From the IMG/VR virus record IMGVR_UViG_3300050343_000215, positions 62,001 to 126,000 of that record: DNA of 64,000 bases; one strand, given 5' to 3'. Positions within the stretch are counted from its first letter, which is position 1, and every line of letters begins with the position of its first letter. Under the pieces are notes generated by a model, which searched no databases, was not told where the DNA came from, and worked only from the letters and a program-made list of their open reading frames with translations. Position numbers and translations under genes: made by a program. Positions 34,103-42,752 of this stretch are shown one piece after another. The stretch is from a virus.

Positions 34103-34406
34103 CGCTTACTCCAATGTTTTTAATGTAACTGTCTCGGATGTCATCCGTGGGTTCGCAAATAGTAACTACCCAATCTTTATTTAAGAAAAATTCATCGTCC
34201 TTTGTTGTGGACAACCAAGGAACGAAACTCAAAACACTATTTCCTGGATTAGTATCTTCAGTAAGAACTCCTTGCTGAACAACAGTTACTCTAACTGGTT
34301 TTACTAAAACTAGATCTAATACTACATTATTTTCGCGATCATAAATCTCACGAACGTCTGCAACGAGTTCTTCGCCAGACTTCAGAAGTACAAGTTGTAC
34401 CGACAT
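34047..34406 (-). CDS. Sm-like-fold paralogue
   Basis: 119 residues, ATG 34406. Blocks VQLVLLKSGEELVADV, VKPVRVTVV, SVLSFVPWLS, WVVTICEPTDDIRDSYI and an acidic tail. First gene behind a sigma70 promoter that also serves DNA polymerase, so it is expressed early. Closest in pattern to the protein at 62044. May bind RNA if truly Sm-like; no direct evidence. Confidence 0.65.
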   Translation of the reverse strand: MSVQLVLLKSGEELVADVREIYDRENNVVLDLVLVKPVRVTVVQQGVLTEDTNPGNSVLSFVPWLSTTKDDEFFLNKDWVVTICEPTDDIRDSYIKNIGVSDDSQSNLDENGSVPDLGD

Positions 34407-34428
34407 AAACTCCTAGAATTCAACCCTC

Positions 34429-34457
34429 ATCATAGCATGAGCTCATCCGATTGACAA
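34429..34457 (-). promoter_or_regulatory. Sigma70-type early promoter for the polymerase-recombinase unit
   Basis: Minus strand TTGTCA (34452-34457), 17-base spacer, TATGAT (34429-34434), 23 bases before ATG 34406. Confidence 0.65.
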
Positions 34458-35153
34458 GCTGGAAACCTTAAGATTTCTTAGATGTGCTGACATTTTATCA
34501 AGATACCCACGGTTGCGTAGTTCCTTGAATACAAGGTTCTCTACAGCAAACTCACCACCACGTTGGATGGCAGATGATCTCATGTCACGCAGTTTCTCTT
34601 TAAGTTTTTCAAATGCCTCACGGTCGTCTGCCCTATTATCAATCAGGAAATCAATCTTTTCCATATAGTGCATTACCTTCTTGGCAATGTTAGCATCAGC
34701 AAGATTTACATCCTGATATGTGGGGCGGCGCAACCACAGACTATTCATTAGGGAGAATACTCCTTGCCCTGAGGGGGTTGGGTCTCTTCTATCTTGAGCG
34801 TAGAGTTCAACATCGTGTCCATAGATCTGAATATTATGGGTGAGAGCCCAGAGTTGTTTCTTGTCTCGTAAGTAATCATCAATGAGATCAGGACAATCGG
34901 CAATGTCTTCCTTGGAAACAATAAGATGAAGGTCCAGATCAGAATACTTAGTATAATTGTAATTGGCATTGCCACCTACTAGCACTACATCAATTATAGC
35001 ACTGCTAGGAATTTTTGCAAACTCCGCCCACTCCTCGGCAATACGAACTAATCCCTGCCTGACCTCAGGTTTCATTGCTTCGCCAACCCAGATCTTAGGA
35101 TTTAATTGCTGGTTATATCGGAGAGTAAGTTTTAAATCCCTATATGTTTTCAT
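34443..35153 (-). CDS. Nucleotidyltransferase-like protein (GGN...DLD type)
   Basis: 236 residues, ATG 35153. The core GGNANYNYTKYSDLDLHLI (about residues 60-78) has the Gly pair and Asp-x-Asp of the pol-beta/MNT-type nucleotidyltransferase fold, and a third acidic residue in HDVELYAQD. C-terminal half is helical. Substrate could be a nucleic acid end, a protein or a small molecule. It has its own TATAAATA late box and a terminator upstream, so it is a late single-gene unit. Confidence 0.65.
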   Translation of the reverse strand: MKTYRDLKLTLRYNQQLNPKIWVGEAMKPEVRQGLVRIAEEWAEFAKIPSSAIIDVVLVGGNANYNYTKYSDLDLHLIVSKEDIADCPDLIDDYLRDKKQLWALTHNIQIYGHDVELYAQDRRDPTPSGQGVFSLMNSLWLRRPTYQDVNLADANIAKKVMHYMEKIDFLIDNRADDREAFEKLKEKLRDMRSSAIQRGGEFAVENLVFKELRNRGYLDKMSAHLRNLKVSSLSIG

Positions 35154-35171
35154 CAGGACAGACTTTATTTG

Positions 35172-35179
35172 TATTTATA
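35172..35179 (-). promoter_or_regulatory. Late promoter box TATAAATA
   Basis: 19 bases before ATG 35153 and six bases after the terminator T-tract. Confidence 0.7.
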
Positions 35180-35184
35180 AGCAA

Positions 35185-35221
35185 GAAAAAAGAGGGTTAC
35201 CTGACTGTGACCAGGACCCTC
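35185..35221 (-). terminator. Rho-independent terminator
   Basis: Minus strand GAGGGT-CCTGG ... CAGG-ACCCTC type hairpin followed by six T. Located after the gene ending at 35246. Confidence 0.8.
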
Positions 35222-35245
35222 TGCGGCGACGATATTCAATTGTAT

Positions 35246-35461
35246 TTATAGAACAAAGTGTTTATCAAGAACTTCAATACGTTCTTCTTCATGTGCGATG
35301 ATATCAAGTTGCTCTTGAATGGCAGCAAGAACATCAGGATGTTCACCAATACCAACAGGGTTCTCTAGATAGACTTCAATGTTTGCTTTTGCTTTGGCAA
35401 TGTTGCCAGTAGCATCAGCACGAAGTGCTTCTAGAATTTTAAAACGTAGAGTGACAGACAT
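35246..35461 (-). CDS. Small hypothetical protein
   Basis: 71 residues, ATG 35461. Two long helices (LRFKILEALRADATGNIAKA and DVLAAIQEQLDIIAHEEERI). The start overlaps the stop of the 23-residue peptide upstream, and the stop is followed by the terminator at 35221. Confidence 0.65.
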   Translation of the reverse strand: MSVTLRFKILEALRADATGNIAKAKANIEVYLENPVGIGEHPDVLAAIQEQLDIIAHEEERIEVLDKHFVL

Positions 35462-35532
35462 TATTTTTTAGGAGTAAGTTTATATGCACCGAAAATTGCA
35501 CCACCAACAAGGGCAATCATTAAAATTTCCAT
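35461..35532 (-). CDS. Tiny membrane peptide downstream of ferredoxin
   Basis: 23 residues, ATG 35532 in a TAATG overlap with petF, stop overlapping the next ATG. Sequence is one hydrophobic helix (ILMIALVGGAIFGAYKL) with a basic end. Coupling on both sides is the evidence. Confidence 0.4.
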   Translation of the reverse strand: MEILMIALVGGAIFGAYKLTPKK

Positions 35533-35822
35533 TAATAAAGTTCCTCTTCTTTTTCAGTTTCAATTACACAATCAGATGTGGGATAGGACACACATGTAAG
35601 TAAAAACCCTGCTTCAATTTGATCATCATCTAAAAATGACTGATCTTCTTGATCAACAGTTCCACTCACAATCTTACCAGCACATGAAGAACAAGCACCA
35701 GCACGGCAAGAGTAGTTCATATCAACACCTGCTTCTTCAGCAGCATCAAGGATATATTGATCACTCTCACATTGGATAGTGTGATCACCCTCAGTGGTCT
35801 TGAGGGTAATGGTGTAGGACAT
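35532..35822 (-). CDS. petF: Plant-type [2Fe-2S] ferredoxin
   Basis: 96 residues, ATG 35822. Cluster ligands Cys39, Cys44, Cys47 and Cys77 in [10 protein letters not shown] and LLTCVSY, normal length for cyanobacterial PetF. Carries electrons from photosystem I to host or phage reductases (nitrite, ribonucleotide or bilin reductases). Known auxiliary gene of cyanophages. Preceded by an extended -10 promoter. Confidence 0.93.
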   Translation of the reverse strand: MSYTITLKTTEGDHTIQCESDQYILDAAEEAGVDMNYSCRAGACSSCAGKIVSGTVDQEDQSFLDDDQIEAGFLLTCVSYPTSDCVIETEKEEELY

Positions 35823-35850
35823 TTACTTTCTGAGAATAGATATGGTATAT

Positions 35851-35859
35851 ATTATACCA
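35851..35859 (-). promoter_or_regulatory. Extended -10 promoter for petF
   Basis: Minus strand TGGTATAAT (35859-35851), 29 bases before ATG 35822. No good -35 is visible at the right spacing. Confidence 0.5.
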
Positions 35860-35874
35860 CACTTTGTGTAATTA

Positions 35875-36315
35875 TTAATTGCCCGTCAGCTCATATTTTT
35901 TCTTCTTCTGATGATCAGGAATAATTCTCTTTAATCTAATCGTAAGAAGACCGTTGGTGAGATCAACACTTCGGACCTCAACATCATCAGCAATAGTTCT
36001 ACTCCAAGTAAATGCACGACGTGCAATTCCTCTTTGCAAATACTCATGGTCTGGTTCAGAATCTCCAGGTTTAGTACACTGAACAAATAATTTATTTGAT
36101 TCTGTTTCAACTTTAATATCTTCTTTAACATAACCAGCAAGTGCTAGTTCTAATCTAAAATCAATACTAGATTCTTTGACAAGATTATGGGGTGGATAAT
36201 TTGCATCTGATTCATGGACTGTAGCAAATCTACGAATCCATTCATCCATACCAATACCAAATCTTGATGCATCATTTAATAGCGCATCAATATCCGCAAT
36301 GTTATACTTAACCAT
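35875..36315 (-). CDS. hsp20: Small heat shock protein Hsp20
   Basis: 146 residues, ATG 36315. Alpha-crystallin domain from about 50 to 135: DFRLELALAGYVKEDIKVE, RRAFTWSRTIADDVEV and GLLTIRLKRIIP. Holds unfolding proteins, probably assisting capsid folding or photosystem stability. Part of the T4-like cyanophage core. Controlled by a TATAAATA late box at 36374. Confidence 0.9.
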   Translation of the reverse strand: MVKYNIADIDALLNDASRFGIGMDEWIRRFATVHESDANYPPHNLVKESSIDFRLELALAGYVKEDIKVETESNKLFVQCTKPGDSEPDHEYLQRGIARRAFTWSRTIADDVEVRSVDLTNGLLTIRLKRIIPDHQKKKKYELTGN

Positions 36316-36373
36316 TATAGTAGCTCCTTAAAAAGCGAGTTTGTGTTGTGTGGACCCCGAAGGCATCCACAAA

Positions 36374-36381
36374 TATTTATA
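36374..36381 (-). promoter_or_regulatory. Late promoter box TATAAATA for hsp20
   Basis: 59 bases before ATG 36315 and just after the regA terminator. Confidence 0.75.
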
Positions 36382-36386
36382 TCACA

Positions 36387-36421
36387 ACAAAAAAAGCAGA
36401 TACAGTGTAAACCGTATCTGC
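36387..36421 (-). terminator. Rho-independent terminator after regA
   Basis: Minus strand GCAGATAC-GGTTTACACT-GTATCTGC followed by seven T, 55 bases after the regA stop at 36476. Confidence 0.8.
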
Positions 36422-36475
36422 CTATAAGGGTTTCCGACTTTTGTAGAGACCGCACGAAAAGAGTCTCAAGTCTAT

Positions 36476-36919
36476 TTATGTTTCTGTAGGGGCAGAAACT
36501 ACTTTCTTCTTACCAATGTTATATTTTGCCTCCAATGTCCATTCAGACTTCTCCTTGTAGGCAATAACTTTGATTTGATTAAGAGGAGAAACCTCTTCAA
36601 TTGCTTCGGGTTTAACTACAGTAACCAATTCCCAGTCAACCAGAAGTTGTGTGATACGATTACGACGCTGTACATCATTTAATGTCAGGTTAGCACGTTT
36701 GCCATCCAGGGCAAACAGTTCCTTAAAATGAACGATATAATAACGACCCTGCTTATGAAGAATGTGGCAAGATTGATATAGTTTCTTTTCCTTCCGAGAG
36801 GCAACGCCAATTCTAGTCAGAGTCTCACGAACTTTAAGAAAATCATCGGGTTCACTTAAAGTAACTTCCACCATATCGGCAGGTTCCCAAGTTACTTCAA
36901 TATCAGTGGATGTAGTCAT
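36476..36919 (-). CDS. regA: Translational repressor RegA
   Basis: 147 residues, ATG 36919. RegA-type sequence: DFLKVRETLTRIGVASRKEK, LYQSCHILHKQGRYYIVHFKELF and RNRITQLLVDWELV. In T4 RegA binds early mRNA leaders and blocks initiation, including on replication genes. ATG overlaps the gp62 stop (TGA within ATGA), the T4 gene order 62-regA. Confidence 0.9.
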   Translation of the reverse strand: MTTSTDIEVTWEPADMVEVTLSEPDDFLKVRETLTRIGVASRKEKKLYQSCHILHKQGRYYIVHFKELFALDGKRANLTLNDVQRRNRITQLLVDWELVTVVKPEAIEEVSPLNQIKVIAYKEKSEWTLEAKYNIGKKKVVSAPTET

Positions 36920-37296
36920 TGTTTACCGCCTTTAGTCAATTTTTGTTTAATAGAACTCAGTTGTGTATCGGAAAGAATACTAAGAGCGGACTTAGCTTTC
37001 TCGTTACTATAACCATAGTAAGATTTCACTGCATCCAAATCATCAATCTTTTCTTTCTTCAACCACGGAGAGAATCTCCGTTTTGGTCTGACAATATTTA
37101 GTAAAAATTCATATTGTAGTTTCTTAGACAGGTGGTGGTTAATATTAACCTCATTCGCCACCATAATAGTATCTATAAAACCTGACAAACAGCGGTTTAC
37201 GATGTAAGGAGGATATGCATTTTTATTCTCATCAGTCATGATATTTCGTTTCTCATGATTGATAGAATTTAACCAATGTTTAAGTTCGGTTTTCAT
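36916..37296 (-). CDS. gp62: Clamp loader small subunit (T4 gp62)
   Basis: 126 residues, ATG 37296. Matches the cyanophage gp62 pattern: LKHWLNSINHEKRNI, PPYIVNRCLSG, RRFSPWLKKEKIDDLDAV and YYGYSNEKAKSALSIL. Works with gp44 to load the gp45 clamp. Unlike T4, gp44 is separated from gp62 by a methylase, an oxygenase and two small genes. Confidence 0.85.
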   Translation of the reverse strand: MKTELKHWLNSINHEKRNIMTDENKNAYPPYIVNRCLSGFIDTIMVANEVNINHHLSKKLQYEFLLNIVRPKRRFSPWLKKEKIDDLDAVKSYYGYSNEKAKSALSILSDTQLSSIKQKLTKGGKQ

Positions 37297-37853
37297 TTCA
37301 AATAATAATACTGTTGAGGTTGGTCCGACTGAGGTCCAGGCTTGCTTTTATATGCATGAACGTCCATTGCCATAGATATTCTAATTTGATCTGTGGGATT
37401 AGGATCTACCCAATGATGAGTATCACATTCAAAAACCATCAACTCCCCTGGATTATTAACTTGGTTCTTTCCTTCAAACCAAGTTCCAATTTCAGGATCC
37501 CCACCAATAAAAAGGTTGACACAAGACCATGGAAATGGTCGTTGATCTTTTGGTATTGATGGGCGGTGACAATGTGATGCAATACCTTCACCTTTCCTAA
37601 AAGTATTTGCCCAACACTGAATCCAGACCTGACCAACAAATACTACCTTCAACTTAGGAAGGAGGATCGGACCAATCACATCATCAAAAAGATAATTATT
37701 AATCCAATGTCTCCCAGTTAAAGAATTATCAGAAGTTCCCTCATGTAAATCTTCACCAAGTGACTTTACATAATCCTCAGTCTCTAGAATTCTATCATAG
37801 ATTATTGAGCATTCATCTGCGGAAAGAAACTCAGGAACCTTAAATAATTTCAT
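37293..37853 (-). CDS. 2OG-Fe(II) oxygenase-like protein
   Basis: 186 residues, ATG 37853. Iron-site-like His94-Cys-His96 in GIASHCHRPS, strand SCVNLFIGG, LMVFECDTHHWVDP with His146/147, and Arg158 for 2-oxoglutarate. The HxH form replaces the usual HxD, as in the TIGR02466-type proteins. Inserted between dam and gp62 with four-base overlaps. Substrate unknown. Confidence 0.7.
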   Translation of the reverse strand: MKLFKVPEFLSADECSIIYDRILETEDYVKSLGEDLHEGTSDNSLTGRHWINNYLFDDVIGPILLPKLKVVFVGQVWIQCWANTFRKGEGIASHCHRPSIPKDQRPFPWSCVNLFIGGDPEIGTWFEGKNQVNNPGELMVFECDTHHWVDPNPTDQIRISMAMDVHAYKSKPGPQSDQPQQYYYLK

Positions 37854-38664
37854 AGTTAGTCAACAGTAATTCAGCACGGTCTTTCTGTTCGTTCATATAA
37901 TCGCCTGTAGAGCGCATAGTATAAGTTAGGTCATAAGTACATGCAAACCAGTCTTGGAAGCGATCCTTGACCATCTGAGTGGAGTTATAGGAGATCATGT
38001 GGCGAGCAAGGTGGTTATCGCAATCAGCAGCAAACTGATCATGATCAAAACGCTTATGTAAATCTCCCTTGTTCCCATAGAGATTATCTTTAATATCATA
38101 GGGTGGATCAGAATATATAAGACAACGTAAATTGTCTGTAAGAAGTCCTTCATATGACCAGTTCGTAATTTTCCAGTTCTGAATTATTTCTGAGTATCCT
38201 TTTAGTTTCTCAATTCCTCGCATTGAGAAGTTGGAGACAGATGCCTGCCTGCTAAAGGATGAGGACTCAGTGAGACCAGAAAAAGAGCACTTGTTAATAA
38301 CGTAAAAACTAACAGCACGAGATAAATTGGATTGATCATAATCGTTTACTAATTCCTTTGATTCAATGAATAGTCCACGGGCAGATTCCTGATCAGGATA
38401 CCTGGACTTAAGTTCTTGCAGACGACGCTGAAGTTTATCACCATCATCTTGTAATACTCTCCAGAAGTTATACAAAGGTTCGTAAAGATCGTTCACCCAC
38501 ACAGGAATGTCTGGGTTCTCTTTAGTGAATGCGATGGCAACACTACCACCACCAAGAAATGTCTCACGATATTCTTTGATCTCCTTAGGAAATCTTGGAA
38601 GAAGATACTTAGTGGCGCGAGACTTACCGCCAGGATAACGAAGAGGGGTTTTCAATGCTTTCAT
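37840..38664 (-). CDS. dam: DNA adenine N6-methyltransferase, D12 class
   Basis: 274 residues from ATG 38664 (MKALKTPLRYPGGKS). Motif I LRYPGGKSRA at 8-17, FLGGGSVAIAF at 36-46 and catalytic DPPY at 186-189 identify a Dam-like (D12 class) enzyme. Predicted target is GATC but the recognition site cannot be read from sequence. It would protect phage DNA against host restriction or mark strands. Stop overlaps the oxygenase start. Confidence 0.9.
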   Translation of the reverse strand: MKALKTPLRYPGGKSRATKYLLPRFPKEIKEYRETFLGGGSVAIAFTKENPDIPVWVNDLYEPLYNFWRVLQDDGDKLQRRLQELKSRYPDQESARGLFIESKELVNDYDQSNLSRAVSFYVINKCSFSGLTESSSFSRQASVSNFSMRGIEKLKGYSEIIQNWKITNWSYEGLLTDNLRCLIYSDPPYDIKDNLYGNKGDLHKRFDHDQFAADCDNHLARHMISYNSTQMVKDRFQDWFACTYDLTYTMRSTGDYMNEQKDRAELLLTNYEII

Positions 38665-38679
38665 AATCAAATAGAAAAA

Positions 38680-38970
38680 TCAAAGAATAAGTTTTTTCTT
38701 TTCAGGAGTTGAGATAGGAGAATACATTTGCTCATACTGAGAAACAATTTCTTCTGCTGCGTCAGCAACATATACCACAAACTTAGTAGACACTGTGATA
38801 TCTTTTACTTCCTTACTAATCATCGGAGACCATGCTACAAATGATAGTGTGCCCTGCTGTGTAGGAACACCTACAATTCCATTCTTTAGTGTGAGGGAAT
38901 TATCATCATGGTTGACGACTTCAGCAATCACATCCTCTCCAGAGGACATACGGATCAGTTTTACGTTCAT
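38680..38970 (-). CDS. Sm-like-fold paralogue
   Basis: 96 residues from ATG 38970; an upstream frame opening exists but overlaps a small gene. Blocks VKLIRMSSGEDVIAEV, LKNGIVGVPTQ, LSFVAWSPM, KFVVYVADAAEEIVSQYEQM match the family at 33851, 34047, 44653 and 62044. Lies inside the replication cluster between gp44 and dam. RNA binding is a hypothesis. Confidence 0.65.
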   Translation of the reverse strand: MNVKLIRMSSGEDVIAEVVNHDDNSLTLKNGIVGVPTQQGTLSFVAWSPMISKEVKDITVSTKFVVYVADAAEEIVSQYEQMYSPISTPEKKKLIL

Positions 38971-38977
38971 TTTAAAT

Positions 38978-39136
38978 TCAGTCTTTTGTTTGTTGACGTT
39001 GGTATTTTTTTTCTGCACGAGTCATTTTACGAACCCAAGGATCTTTCAGAGGAATTTCTTTCCCCTGTCTAATGAGTTCTTTAATGTGCTCGGGAGGATT
39101 CTTCCAAAGATCTTCTTCATTTATTTGAACTGACAT
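38978..39136 (-). CDS. Small hypothetical protein
   Basis: 52 residues, ATG 39136, overlapping the gp44 C-terminus by 16 bases. Reads LWKNPPEHIKELIRQGKEI and ends in a basic helix (TRAEKKYQRQQTKD). Short hydrophilic protein typical of replication clusters in T4-like phages. Confidence 0.55.
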   Translation of the reverse strand: MSVQINEEDLWKNPPEHIKELIRQGKEIPLKDPWVRKMTRAEKKYQRQQTKD

Positions 39137-40062
39137 TCCATCATAATTTCAGTTAGACATGCCAGAAGATTAATCTCCTGATCAGCAGCAAACGCTGCCT
39201 GATATTGATATTTAGCAATCACTAAGACTGCCATAGGAATAGTAGAAGGAACGAGAACATCATACATTGCCTCATAGATACGATGAATAACCATATTAAA
39301 ATCGTTATCCAAATTTGCAACCACCCACTTACGGACAGTCGGAAACTCCTTTGCTTTCAAAGCATTCGTAAGACCTTTAAGATTAACATCACTAATCTCT
39401 GTAAGGATACCAGTATCAATGTTACCAGTATTACCATACTTTTGAAGTTGATTCAAAACACGACGCCAGTCTGGGAAGTGAGTTTGAATTAGTTCTGCAA
39501 CAACCTTTGGATCGTATGCAACATTCTCACTCTCAAGTATAGACCGGACACGGTTGAAAAATTGCCCCGCAATAGTTGCCTTTTCTTTTCCTTTGAATGC
39601 AAAATCAATGACGGAACATCTTGATTGGATGGGGTCAATGATTTTGTTTTTGTAGTTGCAGGTGAAGATGAATCTGCAGTTGCTATGATACGCCTCAATA
39701 GAACTCCGTAAGAGGAGTTGTACATCATTGGTTGTATTATCTGCTTCGTCAATGATGATGACCTTGTGCTTACTTCCTTGAAGTGATACGGTCGTTGCAA
39801 AAGTTTTTGCTTGGTTCCGTACCGTATCCAGAAAGCGTCCTTCGTCAGATCCATTAATTACAATATAAGATAAGTTTAGTTCTTCACATAATGCTTTAGC
39901 AGCAGTAGTTTTACCAACACCAGGAGGACCAGTGAGAAGAAGATTATTCAACTCACCAGCAGCAACCTGTTGCTTAAGATCACGTTTGATGCTATCAGGC
40001 AGAATGCAATCTTCAATCTTACGAGGGCGGTATTTTTCCACCCAGAGATACTGGTCGTTCAT
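39121..40062 (-). CDS. gp44: Clamp loader large subunit (T4 gp44)
   Basis: 313 residues, ATG 40062. AAA+ ATPase: WVEKYRPRKIEDCI start, Walker A GPPGVGKT at 45-52, Walker B VIIIDEADN, the Ser-Arg-Cys arginine-finger segment QSRCSVIDF. Opens the gp45 ring and loads it on primed DNA together with gp62. Confidence 0.93.
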   Translation of the reverse strand: MNDQYLWVEKYRPRKIEDCILPDSIKRDLKQQVAAGELNNLLLTGPPGVGKTTAAKALCEELNLSYIVINGSDEGRFLDTVRNQAKTFATTVSLQGSKHKVIIIDEADNTTNDVQLLLRSSIEAYHSNCRFIFTCNYKNKIIDPIQSRCSVIDFAFKGKEKATIAGQFFNRVRSILESENVAYDPKVVAELIQTHFPDWRRVLNQLQKYGNTGNIDTGILTEISDVNLKGLTNALKAKEFPTVRKWVVANLDNDFNMVIHRIYEAMYDVLVPSTIPMAVLVIAKYQYQAAFAADQEINLLACLTEIMMECQFK

Positions 40063-40076
40063 AATATAAAAAAGTT

Positions 40077-40736
40077 TTAGTTAGAGTCGGGCTCAAGTGC
40101 AATCCAATATGTCAAAGGAATCGCCTGATGCTGAAAACAACTAATCAAACGCTTAGACATAGTGACCTTGTAATCACCCTTAAAGATTTTCAAGTTCTCA
40201 ACCTTCATGTTGAGTACAAATTCATCAGCAGTCGCACCAACATCAACAGAAAAAGTATTTGAAGTATCGTTTTCTTTATCACGAACTACCACAGAGATCT
40301 TCTCACCATCACCAACAACAGAAAGATCAGGGAGATTGTTGACTGCTGCCATACGAATCAAACGATCAAGATCTTTTGCCGTCAAAGTAAAACTCACATC
40401 TTCAGAAGGAAGTGTGGGATTATCTTCTGGTGCTTTCTTAATCAGACTAGGATCTGCAAAAAAGTACTTCATAGAAGAACCCGTGTCAGTAATTTTTACA
40501 TGATGATCAGCACCAAACTCCATGTCTGCACCATGCATCAGAATCATATTGCTGAGGAACTCACTCAAATCATAGATAGCAAAATTTTGTGGAAATGCTT
40601 CTGTGACATTTGCTTCAGCAAGAATATTTTCTGCGATAGAGAATGTGCGAAGTCTATTGCCTGCTTCCACGGCGATGGATTGATTGATTGAAGAAAAATT
40701 CTTCAAAATTTCAAACGTATCGTTAGATAATTTCAT
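40077..40736 (-). CDS. gp45: Sliding clamp (T4 gp45)
   Basis: 219 residues from ATG 40736 (MKLSNDTFEILKNF), which matches T4 gp45; ATG 40742 would add two residues. Typical beta-clamp segments: FAIYDLSEFLSNM, SVDVGATADEFVLNMKV. Trimeric processivity factor for gp43 and, in T4, mobile activator of late transcription with gp55. Both partners are encoded here. Confidence 0.92.
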   Translation of the reverse strand: MKLSNDTFEILKNFSSINQSIAVEAGNRLRTFSIAENILAEANVTEAFPQNFAIYDLSEFLSNMILMHGADMEFGADHHVKITDTGSSMKYFFADPSLIKKAPEDNPTLPSEDVSFTLTAKDLDRLIRMAAVNNLPDLSVVGDGEKISVVVRDKENDTSNTFSVDVGATADEFVLNMKVENLKIFKGDYKVTMSKRLISCFQHQAIPLTYWIALEPDSN

Positions 40737-40738
40737 AG

Positions 40739-41022
40739 TCATTGAGGGTATTCTTCAGTAATGTTGGATTTGTCAGAGAAATGGAGAAGGAGTAATCCGT
40801 AGTGTAGGATCTTAATGATAATGTCGCGACGGGCAGTACCTTTACGATCATAGCGTGAAGCATACTTTAGAATGTTACTTCTACAGAATGCTTCAGCATC
40901 ACCACAGGACTCAATCAAATCTAACGTTTGAATCTCATCGTTGCCAGCAGAATAATGTTGCCATACGTCCCAGAGATGTAATCGCGCAACTCCTTTGAGA
41001 AGCGCTCTTCATTGTATTTCAT
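40739..41022 (-). CDS. DUF3310-like protein (SaV-type), frame interrupted
   Basis: Begins at ATG 41022 (MKYNEERFSKELRDYISGTYG) and continues in another frame as QHYSAGNDEIQTLDLIESCGD, AEAFCRSNILKYASRY, with a stop at 40739 overlapping the gp45 start region. One base appears missing near 40957-40963; the 284-base length agrees. DUF3310 proteins are widespread in phages and likely bind nucleotides or modulate nucleotide kinases, function unproven. Confidence 0.65.
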
Positions 41023-41024
41023 AA

Positions 41025-42752
41025 TTAGTCTCCGTTAGTCAATTGTTCCATTTTACTAAAATTTTTCACTTTGTCAAATTTGAGAACACGGTCAAACTTC
41101 TCAACCATATGCTCTCGGTGCGAGATAATAAACAGATTAAGGTCGTTAGTAAAGTTCCTCAAGATATATGATAACTCATCAGTGCCGCTGCTGTCAAGTG
41201 AGCTGTCAAAGATCTCATCAAGGATGAGAAGGTTGGTGTCCACGCTGTTTTTGAGTTTGGCAACTGACCTCCATGTTAGCATAAGAGCGATGTCAATGCG
41301 AGACTTCTCACCCTCTGAGAACGATGCATAACTAAAGTCGTCTCTATAACGAGACTTGATAGTCTCCTCAAAACTCTCACTGAGTGTGAAGTTCACAAAG
41401 AAATCCATCTGCTGTAGGTATTGGTTGATGAGTTTGTTCATCACCGGCAGGTATCGTTTGATGATCCTGGTCTTGATACCAGTGTCCTTCAGCAGGTTAG
41501 CAGCAACATTAAAGTAATCTTTATTCTCCTTATGCAAGAACAAAACTTTCTCATATTCTTCTTTCTGATTTTTCAGTTCACTTAACTGCTCTTGCTCCTT
41601 ACTAGAATTGCTTTTGTTATCAGCAATGGATTTAATCTCTAACTCAAGATCTCTAATCTGACGATTGATATGATTAATGATTCCATTGTTCTTATCAATG
41701 GCAGAATAATTATCTCTGATATCATTAGAGATTTCTTTATACTGATTAATCTGAGTCTTTACATCACCAATTTGTTCGTCAAGAACGCCCCATGCTTTTT
41801 CTGTTTCAGAAATAGATTTCTTATTTTTATCTACCTTACTTTGCTTAAAGTCAGAGTCTAGTGTTTGCTTACATGTAGGACATGTATCATTGTTAGTATA
41901 AAATAAAAGTTCTTTATTTAAATTAGAAAGTTTTGTTTTAAACTTTATCTTAAACTCTTTTAAACTATCATACTTTTTAGATAATTTATCGCCGTCAAAT
42001 AAGTCACTCTTTCTAGTTTCAATATACTCTGTAATTTGATGATTTTGTGATAAGATCTCTTCGCTTTGAGAAAATAATTTACTTATCTTCTCTTGTTTAT
42101 GTTGTATAAAATTGTCGCTCTGTGTTTCAATCTGTTTAATTAAATCTTCATGAGATTCAATGCGATGCTTTACCAAGTCAAGATCTTTATCCGTGAAGCG
42201 AATAGCATCGTTTAATTGCTTCATGCGATCCTTAAGATTAGTATTCATTGTAGAGAATACCTGGATATCCAGGAGATCTTCAATGATATCGCGACGGGAT
42301 GCCAATGGCAACTGCATGAATGGAACAAATGTAGAAGATCCCAGAACAACAATCTGTGTAAATGACTTATAGTTTAGTTTGAGGATTGTTTGTTCTAGGA
42401 ACTTCTGTTGATCTGCTGCTGCAGCATCTTGGTTCAGCATTTCTCCATCAACATAAACCTCAAAGAGATTAGGTTTCATGCCACGGATAATTTTATAAGA
42501 TTTCTTAGCGATTGAAAACTCAACTTCAACACAACAATCTTTGCCATTGATAGTGTTTACAAGTTGAGGTTTATTGATCTTACGGAATGGTTTATTAAAC
42601 AATACAAAAGTAAGAGCATCTAACACTGTGCTTTTTCCAGCACCATTACTGCCAATAATTACATTGTTACCATGTGTATTGAGTTTTATTTCTGTGAAGT
42701 TATTGCCACTAGATAAGAAATTTTTATAACGAATAGTTTCAAAGATAATCAT
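41025..42752 (-). CDS. gp46: Recombination endonuclease subunit gp46 (SbcC/Rad50-like)
   Basis: 575 residues, ATG 42752. Walker A GSNGAGKST at 34-42, long coiled coil with a zinc hook TCPTCKQT near residue 290, signature SFSEGEKSRIDIAL and Walker B LLILDEIFDSSLD. ATP-dependent partner of gp47 for resecting DNA ends in recombination and host DNA degradation. Confidence 0.93.
   Translation of the reverse strand: MIIFETIRYKNFLSSGNNFTEIKLNTHGNNVIIGSNGAGKSTVLDALTFVLFNKPFRKINKPQLVNTINGKDCCVEVEFSIAKKSYKIIRGMKPNLFEVYVDGEMLNQDAAAADQQKFLEQTILKLNYKSFTQIVVLGSSTFVPFMQLPLASRRDIIEDLLDIQVFSTMNTNLKDRMKQLNDAIRFTDKDLDLVKHRIESHEDLIKQIETQSDNFIQHKQEKISKLFSQSEEILSQNHQITEYIETRKSDLFDGDKLSKKYDSLKEFKIKFKTKLSNLNKELLFYTNNDTCPTCKQTLDSDFKQSKVDKNKKSISETEKAWGVLDEQIGDVKTQINQYKEISNDIRDNYSAIDKNNGIINHINRQIRDLELEIKSIADNKSNSSKEQEQLSELKNQKEEYEKVLFLHKENKDYFNVAANLLKDTGIKTRIIKRYLPVMNKLINQYLQQMDFFVNFTLSESFEETIKSRYRDDFSYASFSEGEKSRIDIALMLTWRSVAKLKNSVDTNLLILDEIFDSSLDSSGTDELSYILRNFTNDLNLFIISHREHMVEKFDRVLKFDKVKNFSKMEQLTNGD

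Noticed and set aside
35243-35250. TATAAATA late box overlapping the stop of the gene at 35246
   Set aside because: It would fire straight into the intact terminator at 35221-35185, and a second TATAAATA lies just after the terminator at 35172; the upstream match is probably chance.
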